The translations under genes and the position numbers were made by a program. Shown here one piece after another: positions 56,464 through 64,000 of a DNA stretch of 64,000 nt; within the stretch, counting starts at the first letter, position 1, and each line of letters opens with the position of its first letter. The DNA is taken from contig CAMCBW010000010.1 of NCBI GenBank assembly GCA_945873105.1, positions 62,001 through 126,000 of the forward strand. The letters run 5' to 3'. A model generated the notes under the pieces. The model made no database searches. It was not told the origin of the DNA and saw only the letters and a list, made by a program, of their open reading frames with translations. This stretch comes from Tangfeifania diversioriginum. Its GTDB lineage: Bacteria; Bacteroidota; Bacteroidia; Bacteroidales; Prolixibacteraceae.

Positions 56464-56740
56464 CTTTAATTAATAGTCCTATTTTTAAAGAAAAAATTAC
56501 GTGCAAAGATAAGAAAAGATATCCTTTGTGCTGTGCTCATTCTTTCCAATTTTCATCTGCCCCGCGGAGTTTTACGGCCAATCTGTTACTGGTGCAAAGT
56601 ATGCCGGGGTAGCTTTAATTGGATGGGTGACTATTTTCTGCCGAAAGTTTGGTTCAGCGCTGCTTTAAGCTTGGTCGCTATGTGTCAAAAAGGTATATTT
56701 GGGGAATTATTCATTGAAACCGCCTGGCTCAAGAAAACTG

Positions 56741-58462
56741 ATGCAAAAATTCTGGAAACTGAAGGAACAAGCTGATATCAACGATATCAAGCAACTTTCT
56801 GCCGCGCTCAACGTCGACATGGCCATTGCCAATCTGTTGGTGCAGCGCGGGATAAAGACTTTTGCCGCTGCGAAAACTTTTTTTAGACCCAAACTTTCTG
56901 ACCTTCATGATCCATTTTTGATGAAGGGTATGGACAAGGCAGTAGATCGCCTTCAGCAAGCCATTGAGCAAAAGGAACGGGTCATGGTCTATGGCGATTA
57001 CGATGTGGATGGTACTACTTCGGTGGCCTTGATGTATACCTTCCTTTCACAGCGGATTTCAGAAATTGAGTATTATGTTCCCGACCGGTACATGGAGGGA
57101 TATGGTATTTCGGTCATAGGAATCGATTATGCCAAATCAAAGGATATTACCCTGATCATCGTTCTGGATTGCGGCATCAAGGCGGTGGAGAAGATCGCTT
57201 ATGCCAAGGGGCTGGGAATCGATTTTATCATCTGTGACCACCACAACCCAGATGACGAGGTTCCAGATGCTGTTGCGGTCCTTGACCCCAAGCAGCCTGG
57301 TTGCAACTATCCCTACAAGGACCTCTCGGGATGTGGCGTTGGATTCAAGTTGATACAGGCTTACTGTTTCAAGCACGACCTGCCCCAGGAGATTGCCTAC
57401 GAACTGCTCGACCTGGTGGTGGTGAGCATTGCCTCCGATATTGTTCCCCTAACGGGCGAAAATCGCGTCCTTGCCTTCTTTGGACTTCAGAAACTCAATT
57501 CCAATCCATCCACCGGACTGAAGACGCTGATCAACTACTCTGGGATTGTTGGTGAAATAAAGGTTCAGGACATTGTTTTCAAAATTGGACCCCGACTGAA
57601 CGCCTCGGGCCGAATAGAACACGGCAAGAAATCGGTCAGGATCCTGCTGGCGGAAGACTCTGCCGAGCTGGAGGAGCTGGGAATAGAGATCAACTCCTAC
57701 AACGAAATACGCAAAACACTCGACCGAGATATTACGCAGGAGGCATTGGAGATGATCTCCCAGAGTCAGTTTTATGAGGGGCGAAAATCAACTGTGATCT
57801 ACAACCGCGACTGGCACAAGGGGGTGGTAGGGATTGTAGCTTCAAGATTGACAGAGCATTATTACCGTCCAACCGTAGTGTTGACTGAATCGAATGGCAT
57901 TGCGACGGGTTCTGCACGTTCTGTCGGCGAATTTGACCTTTACGAAGCCATTGGACAATGTGCCGATTTGCTTGAATCCTATGGAGGACATATGTACGCG
58001 GCCGGTTTGTCCATGAAACTCGAAAATGTTGCCGAATTTTCCAGAAGGTTTGAACAGGTTGTCAGGGATTCCATCACTTCCGACCAGATGTTGCAGACCA
58101 TCGACCTGGATGCCAAGATCTCACTTTCCGACCTGACGCCGAAATTTATCAGGTTGCTGAAACAGTTTGAACCATTTGGACCACACAACATGACTCCTGT
58201 CTTCCTTACTGAGGATGTGATGGATTATGGTACCAGTAAACTGGTTGGAAAGAACAACGATCATGTAAAACTGGATCTGATGGAGGCCAACCGCTCCTCT
58301 TCCCGTTTCTCTGGTATTGGATTCTCGCTGGCCAACCACTATGAAATGATCAAACAGTCTCTTCCCTTTGACATCTGTTATTCCGTCACCGAGAACCAGT
58401 ACCGCGACAAGATCTATTTGCAGCTGAATGTGCGGGATATCCGTTCCCGCATGGATTACTAG
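56741..58462 (+). CDS. recJ: Single-stranded-DNA-specific exonuclease RecJ
   Basis: VMVYGDYDVDGTTSVALMY; DFIICDHHNPDDEVPDAVAVLDPKQPGCNYPYKDLSGCGVGFKL; GPRLNASGRI; YGGHMYAAGLSM; start within 56699-56741 uncertain. Confidence 0.95.
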   Translation: MQKFWKLKEQADINDIKQLSAALNVDMAIANLLVQRGIKTFAAAKTFFRPKLSDLHDPFLMKGMDKAVDRLQQAIEQKERVMVYGDYDVDGTTSVALMYTFLSQRISEIEYYVPDRYMEGYGISVIGIDYAKSKDITLIIVLDCGIKAVEKIAYAKGLGIDFIICDHHNPDDEVPDAVAVLDPKQPGCNYPYKDLSGCGVGFKLIQAYCFKHDLPQEIAYELLDLVVVSIASDIVPLTGENRVLAFFGLQKLNSNPSTGLKTLINYSGIVGEIKVQDIVFKIGPRLNASGRIEHGKKSVRILLAEDSAELEELGIEINSYNEIRKTLDRDITQEALEMISQSQFYEGRKSTVIYNRDWHKGVVGIVASRLTEHYYRPTVVLTESNGIATGSARSVGEFDLYEAIGQCADLLESYGGHMYAAGLSMKLENVAEFSRRFEQVVRDSITSDQMLQTIDLDAKISLSDLTPKFIRLLKQFEPFGPHNMTPVFLTEDVMDYGTSKLVGKNNDHVKLDLMEANRSSSRFSGIGFSLANHYEMIKQSLPFDICYSVTENQYRDKIYLQLNVRDIRSRMDY

Positions 58463-58510
58463 CCATTCAAAACTCCGGCGATTGATAGCCGTGCACCCAT
58501 CGATAACCCT

Positions 58511-59161
58511 ATGCCTGAAGAGTTGAACCTGACACCTGACATCCTTTACCGAAGAATGGCGAAGCAACTTGGAGAACGCTTGCCTGGTACATTTTCACAC
58601 CTCAGGATGCTTCCAGCAGGCAGGGTGCTTCAGCTTCCAGCCGACCAGCCGCATTTTATCCACAGTGCAGTGCTGGTGCTGCTCTTTCCCTTCCGGCATA
58701 AAATTATGACCTGCCTGATCAGACGACCCTCTACCATGAAGAACCATGCAGGGCAAATTGCCTTTCCGGGTGGCAAGCAGGAGAAGGAAGACCGTGATCT
58801 CGTCGGGACGGCCCTGCGGGAGGCAAATGAAGAGATTGGCCTTGCCATTGAGGAGGTTCAACTTCTTGGGACTTTGACCCCCGTCTATGTGCAGGTAAGC
58901 AATTTCCTGATCACTCCGGTAGTAGCATGGTCGCAGGATCTCCCCGAAATCAGGATTGATCCTTCGGAGGTGGATGAAGCATTTTTCATTGCTTTGGAAG
59001 ATCTTGTTGACGAGGAAAAGTGTGTAGAGCGGGAGGTGGATACCTCGACCGGGAAAATTATCGTACCCGGATTCGACATCAACGGTTGTTTTATCTGGGG
59101 AGCAACGGCCATGTTACTTGCCGAACTGGCAGATATATACCGGGATAACGCTCAGTTGTAG
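58511..59161 (+). CDS. NUDIX hydrolase (CoA pyrophosphatase-like)
   Basis: Nudix box GKQEKEDRDLVGTALREANEEIGL. Confidence 0.9.
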   Translation: MPEELNLTPDILYRRMAKQLGERLPGTFSHLRMLPAGRVLQLPADQPHFIHSAVLVLLFPFRHKIMTCLIRRPSTMKNHAGQIAFPGGKQEKEDRDLVGTALREANEEIGLAIEEVQLLGTLTPVYVQVSNFLITPVVAWSQDLPEIRIDPSEVDEAFFIALEDLVDEEKCVEREVDTSTGKIIVPGFDINGCFIWGATAMLLAELADIYRDNAQL

Positions 59162-61227
59162 AACGACCACGAAACACCAAATCCAAAAGTCGAGATGGGG
59201 GCTGGGTAAGTCGGGGTAGTGAAATATCCTCCTTTGACGAATTGGGTAGCCAGGTTGGTGTACTTGACGTAGAAAATGGTCCGTTTCAATTTTAGATTGA
59301 CGAAGGCATCAATCCAGGGGTAATCCCCGATCTTTTCAAGTGACTGACGGTAAAACATCCCTGTAGCAGGAGAGTATTGGTCTGCATACCAGGCAGTTTC
59401 GTATCTTGTGTCCAGTCCAATCTGGAAAAACAGAACCTTTGCATAGGTGTTTTCATAATAAGTTGAATTCCGGATACTCAAAGGTGGCAGCGCCAGGTAT
59501 TTGTCGGTGGTAGTATGTTGCAGCACAACCCAATTCCGAATGTGTAATCCGCCAAACTTGAAATCCTTGTTCACTATGGCAGATGCAACGGAGAACTCAG
59601 ATTTTGCCTGTTCCGGCAAGGCTGATTCATTGAAATATACAAATTTATTCACGATGGCGTAGTTGACAGAAGCCTTGAGCCGCCAACCGGGTTTGTCAAG
59701 CGTAGCCCCCATCCGCAAAGTATAGATCTTGTCAAAACTATTCTCCCATTTGAAGTGGTTGGAATAATAATGCTCGTAAAAATAGTCGGGGGTACGGCTG
59801 GCCATTTTGGCGAAGATCCGGACAAACGAAGTGTCCTTTTTGCCCCTGACAGGTTTCTCCACAAGACCTGATAGATCGTAATCCAAGGCATTGCGTCCCT
59901 GGATGTAAGACTTTCCGGTTACGGTCCAGTTCCAGAAACGACCGTCGGTGCGGTAAGCAGACCCACCAATGAAGGTGTTGGAATAGCTGTGGCTTTGTGT
60001 CAGACCCAATGGTATTTGGTCGGCTCCGACACTGTCTTTGGCCATCTCTTCCTGTGGAAAGTAATTGTTCACGAGGTCGTTGGAGATGAAGATTTGCTTG
60101 CCAAAGGTATATTTACGATCGGGAGCTTCCATGAATTTTAATACAAACCGGTTGGAAATAAGGGTTTTGCCGGCGCGATCGATGGTGGCCGGATCTGCGG
60201 AAGAGCCGGTGGTCCCATTGATAAACGGTTTGTGATCCTTTCCATAATAAAAGATGGTACCCCTGTCATCGGCGTAATCGTAAGAGGGGTTAGGTTCTGC
60301 CTCGGTAAATAACCGGGTCGATTTCTGAACATTCAGTACATGTGTCAAGGCAACCCTCGGAATAAACTGCTCATAGATCTCTTTCCGGATGGTATCTTTC
60401 ATCTCTTTCCAGCTTCCCATCTTAAACTGATGGGTGAGTGTTCCGAAGAGGCTGTTGTTGATCGATTTCACATCGGTCAGCCAAACGGAGATATTTTCGG
60501 GTTTGATGTCAGGATTTTCGATGTCCGTGGGATTGGGAAGTCCACCGTTCTCCTGGTTTTCAAACCTGTTTTTCCCAAATGAGATCCAAAAATCATACCT
60601 GTCGAAGTTGCCACTGGAGAAGAATCCGACACTCCTGTCCTTGGATTCCTGGTTGAGGTATTTGCCTTGCGACCCGTAGGAGTTGAAATAGAACCCAAAA
60701 TTGATGGCTTTGTTGATGTTTTGGGTATGCAATATCTTCAGGGCTGTCTCTCCTTTTGGTTTGTTGGAGAACCATTGCCCATAGGTAAGCAGCGTGTAGG
60801 GTTTGGTGGTATTGTAAAATTTGATTCCGCCAGGCCAGGATCCATAGTCGGAGTAGTTGAGCAGGAACAGGAAGTCGTTTTCTGGGCTTCTCCTTTGGAA
60901 AAATTCGCCCGATTGGTAGGCGTTACCCAGGTTTCCCAAAGTTTGAACCGAGACTGAATTTTTGAAAGCCGGATGATAAATGTGGAAATCCCTGACGGAG
61001 GTATCAACTTTTACCTCACTAACCCGGGTGAGATCATCCAGCATCTCGAACTCTTTCAGGATGAATTTGATGGAGTCCTTTTTCCCATCCGCACCTTTCT
61101 TCTGGTTCTGATTGTTTCCAGCGAAGGCATTTCCTGAATTATCATCCATGTTTCTGGATTGACCATTGGCAATCAGGCTACAGGATAAAATCAGGGCGGG
61201 AAGAAGGAATTTAAACATCACGTTCAT
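59152..61227 (-). CDS. Putative outer-membrane porin (Bacteroidota type)
   Basis: Signal peptide; beta-strand-rich; ends in aromatic FGFGVSWSFYN typical of OM beta-barrels. Confidence 0.8.
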   Translation of the reverse strand: MNVMFKFLLPALILSCSLIANGQSRNMDDNSGNAFAGNNQNQKKGADGKKDSIKFILKEFEMLDDLTRVSEVKVDTSVRDFHIYHPAFKNSVSVQTLGNLGNAYQSGEFFQRRSPENDFLFLLNYSDYGSWPGGIKFYNTTKPYTLLTYGQWFSNKPKGETALKILHTQNINKAINFGFYFNSYGSQGKYLNQESKDRSVGFFSSGNFDRYDFWISFGKNRFENQENGGLPNPTDIENPDIKPENISVWLTDVKSINNSLFGTLTHQFKMGSWKEMKDTIRKEIYEQFIPRVALTHVLNVQKSTRLFTEAEPNPSYDYADDRGTIFYYGKDHKPFINGTTGSSADPATIDRAGKTLISNRFVLKFMEAPDRKYTFGKQIFISNDLVNNYFPQEEMAKDSVGADQIPLGLTQSHSYSNTFIGGSAYRTDGRFWNWTVTGKSYIQGRNALDYDLSGLVEKPVRGKKDTSFVRIFAKMASRTPDYFYEHYYSNHFKWENSFDKIYTLRMGATLDKPGWRLKASVNYAIVNKFVYFNESALPEQAKSEFSVASAIVNKDFKFGGLHIRNWVVLQHTTTDKYLALPPLSIRNSTYYENTYAKVLFFQIGLDTRYETAWYADQYSPATGMFYRQSLEKIGDYPWIDAFVNLKLKRTIFYVKYTNLATQFVKGGYFTTPTYPAPISTFGFGVSWSFYN

Positions 61228-61418
61228 TCGGCAAATATAGACATTTCGCTTCGATCAGCGAATGCTGAATGGTCGATTTTGGATATTCGATTTTGGATTG
61301 GCATGCCGGTTTGCCTTTCTAGGCTGGTTGCGAAAAACTTTGTTGAATGATCAGGGAAAGCCCGCCAAGTTCGCAAAGAAAATTACGACATTGTCTTAAG
61401 TTCATTACTTCCGTATGC

Positions 61419-61475
61419 AGCTGAAATTTCCACATTTCCCAATTTCCACATTTCCCAATTTCCCAATTTTCACAT
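61419..61475. repeat. TTTCCCAATTTCCACA word repeat at the 3' end of mutS
   Basis: aaatttccacatttcccaatttccacatttcccaatttcccaattttcacatt; same words as 14107-14200 and 19130-19250. Confidence 0.85.
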
Positions 61476-64000
61476 TCCCGTGATCTTCTTGATCTCATTC
61501 AGCTTGTTCAGTGCTTCGAGCGGTGACATGCGGTTGATATCCAGGTTTTTGATCTCATCCCTGATCTGTTTGAGCACGGGATCATCGAGCTGGAAGATGC
61601 TAAGCTGATATCCCTCCCGGTTTTGGGCAAGGTCACCAACCGGCTTGACCGGATACTCCTTCCGGTTGCTCTTCTCCATCTGGGCAAGGATATCTTCGGC
61701 GCGCGCCACCACACTTCTTGGCATGCCTGCCATCTGTGCGACATGGATTCCAAAGCTGTGGTTACTTCCTCCCGGTACCAACTTGCGGAGAAAGATGATG
61801 TTTTTCCCCATCTCCTTGATCGAGACGTTGAAATTCCGGATCCTGCTGAAGGATTTTTCCATCTCGTTCAATTCATGGTAATGGGTGGCAAAGAGGGTTT
61901 TGGCCTTCACCCTGGGGTGTTCGTGGATGTATTCCACAATCGACCAGGCAATGGAGATGCCGTCGTAGGTACTGGTTCCCCGGCCCAGTTCGTCGAAAAG
62001 GATCAGGCTACGGTCGGAGAGGTTGTTGAGGATGCTCGCCGCCTCGGTCATCTCTACCATGAAGGTGGATTCGCCGGACGAAATATTGTCTGAGGCACCA
62101 ACCCTGGTGAAAATCTTGTCGATGTAGCCGATGCTGGCTGCCTCTGCGGGTACAAAGGAGCCAATCTGGGCCAGCAGCACGATCAGGGCGGTCTGTCGGA
62201 GCAGTGCGGACTTGCCTGCCATATTTGGACCTGTGATCATGATGATCTGTTGTTCCGAATTGTCGAGGGTGATGTCGTTGGCAATGTATTTTTCCCCTAC
62301 CGGGAGTTGCTGCTCGATCACTGGATGACGTCCTCCCTTGATCTCCAGCAGGTCACTGTCGTTTACATCCGGACAGGTGTATTTGTTTTGCACAGCCACC
62401 TCCGCAAAGGAACGGAGGCAATCGATCTGCGCGGTCAGACTGGCATTGAGCTGTATCGCCTGGTAATAGTCTGCAAGGGAGTTGATCAGGTCATTGAAAA
62501 GGGCAGTCTCGAGGGCAAGTATCCGCTCTTCGGCTCCCAGGATTTTCGTTTCATACTCTTTCAGCTCCTCCGTAATGTACCGTTCGGCATTGACGAGGGT
62601 CTGTTTTCTGATCCAGTCGCCAGGCACTTTGTCCTTGTGCATGTTGCGAACCTCGATAAAATAACCAAAAACATTGTTGTAAGAGACTTTCAGGGAGGAG
62701 ATTCCGGTGCGGATGCTCTCCCGTTCCTGCAGTTTTCGCAGGTAATCCTTGCCGGAAAAGGCGAGTGAACGCAGTTCGTCCAGCTCTTCAGAGACCCCGG
62801 GAGCTACAACATTGCCCTTTACCAGCATCACCGGAGGTTCGGCAACGATCTCCTTTTCAATTCTGTCACAGATGGTGTGGCAGGGATTGAGTTGCTCTGC
62901 AAACCTTACCAGGACTTTGTTCTCCGAAGTTTCGCAGAAGCTGCGGATTTTGGCGATCGCCAGCAGCGAGTTCTTGAGCTGGACCATCTCCCGGGGATTG
63001 ATCCGGCCAACTGAGGCCTTCGAGATGATGCGTTCCAGGTCGCCCACCAGGTGCAGCTCCGTTTCGATCTCCTCCCGCAGGTCGGGATGGGTGACGAATC
63101 GTTCGACTACCTCCTGCCGTTCCCGGATCTTGCCCACCTCTTTCAGGGGGAGGGCCATCCAGCGCCGAAGCAACCGGGCACCCATCGGGGTGATGGTGCG
63201 GTCGATCACCTGGATCAATGTCTTGGCTCCTTCGTTGATGGAGTAAAAAAGTTCAAGGTTGCGGATGGTGAAACGGTCGAGCCAGACGTACTGTTCCTCC
63301 TCGATCCGCGAGAGTGCGGTGATATGGCTCACCTGTTTGTGCTGGGTGATGTCGAGGTAATAGAGGATGGCGCCGGCCGCAATGATTCCAGTCTCCAGGT
63401 TTTGTACCCCGAAACCCTTCAGGTTGACGGTCTCGAAATGGCGAAGCAGCTTGTCGTTGGCTGCATCAAAGGTATAGACCCAGTCGTCGAGCTTGTAAGT
63501 GTAGAATTTGGGTCCGAAGAGTTCGGCAAAGAGCTTCTCCTTGCCTTTTTGAAACAGCACCTCTTTTGGTTGGAAACTGTTGAGCAGTTTGTCGATGTGT
63601 TCGAAACTTCCTTCTGCGGTGATGAATTCGCCGGTGGAGATATCCAGGAAGGCCACACCGGCGATATTCTTTTCGATGTGTACCGATGCCAGGAAGTTGT
63701 TCTCCCGGTGCTCCAGTACATTGTCGTTGATCGAAACCCCCGGGGTCACCAATTCTGTAATCCCCCTTTTGACAATCGATTTCGTGAGTTTGGGATCTTC
63801 GAGTTGCTCGCAGATGGCCACCCGCTGTCCGGCACGAACCAGCTTCGGAAGGTAGGTATCCAGTGCGTGGTAGGGGAAACCGGCAAGCTCCACGAAGCTG
63901 GCCGAACCATTGGCCCGGCGGGTAAGGGTGATCCCGCAGATCTCAGCTGCCTTGATAGCATCCTCCCCGAAGGTCTCGTAAAAGTCGCCAACCCTAAAGA
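61470..64000 (-). CDS. mutS: DNA mismatch repair protein MutS (5' part outside window)
   Basis: [65 protein letters not shown]; frame remains open to the window end ([36 protein letters not shown]). Confidence 0.96.
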   Translation of the reverse strand, partial: FRVGDFYETFGEDAIKAAEICGITLTRRANGSASFVELAGFPYHALDTYLPKLVRAGQRVAICEQLEDPKLTKSIVKRGITELVTPGVSINDNVLEHRENNFLASVHIEKNIAGVAFLDISTGEFITAEGSFEHIDKLLNSFQPKEVLFQKGKEKLFAELFGPKFYTYKLDDWVYTFDAANDKLLRHFETVNLKGFGVQNLETGIIAAGAILYYLDITQHKQVSHITALSRIEEEQYVWLDRFTIRNLELFYSINEGAKTLIQVIDRTITPMGARLLRRWMALPLKEVGKIRERQEVVERFVTHPDLREEIETELHLVGDLERIISKASVGRINPREMVQLKNSLLAIAKIRSFCETSENKVLVRFAEQLNPCHTICDRIEKEIVAEPPVMLVKGNVVAPGVSEELDELRSLAFSGKDYLRKLQERESIRTGISSLKVSYNNVFGYFIEVRNMHKDKVPGDWIRKQTLVNAERYITEELKEYETKILGAEERILALETALFNDLINSLADYYQAIQLNASLTAQIDCLRSFAEVAVQNKYTCPDVNDSDLLEIKGGRHPVIEQQLPVGEKYIANDITLDNSEQQIIMITGPNMAGKSALLRQTALIVLLAQIGSFVPAEAASIGYIDKIFTRVGASDNISSGESTFMVEMTEAASILNNLSDRSLILFDELGRGTSTYDGISIAWSIVEYIHEHPRVKAKTLFATHYHELNEMEKSFSRIRNFNVSIKEMGKNIIFLRKLVPGGSNHSFGIHVAQMAGMPRSVVARAEDILAQMEKSNRKEYPVKPVGDLAQNREGYQLSIFQLDDPVLKQIRDEIKNLDINRMSPLEALNKLNEIKKITGM

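Overview
This 64 kb window is from a Bacteroidota chromosome, probably Bacteroidales/Marinilabiliales-like (inferred from gene content). I see no rRNA, tRNA, CRISPR array or complete transposon. Identifiable blocks, left to right: the 3' end of tex; a GH2 enzyme; a cyclase-family protein; a complete MoxR-DUF58-Bat (aerotolerance-type) operon; truA/aroE; TPR and DUF4301 proteins; a TIGR01212-type radical SAM protein; a paired M16 peptidase locus; a tryptophanase-family lyase; an NlpE/META lipoprotein; an accessory carbohydrate region of about 18 kb without SusC/SusD (GH43, GH105, PfkB-HAD fusion, SIS, ROK, two MFS transporters, AraA-like isomerase, GH106-like, one secreted protein of unknown family, GH2); and housekeeping genes (era, der, DEAD-box helicase, rluA-type, pgi, gpsA, lysS, recJ, NUDIX, porin, mutS 3' part). 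The most unusual signal is intergenic. At least seven different families of short 'word' repeats (8-10 nt units) occupy gene ends. They often begin exactly at the stop codon and even supply it: truA, the radical SAM gene and mutS all end in ATG-TGA lying inside the same repeat. At convergent junctions they form long inverted repeats, one a perfect 34-bp pair. One such palindrome appears to have been opened by a ~1.04 kb AT-rich insert carrying a frameshifted endonuclease/exonuclease/phosphatase-like gene. A 4 x 41-bp tandem array and a REP/MITE-like palindrome cluster lie in the 2.9-3.4 kb intergenic region.
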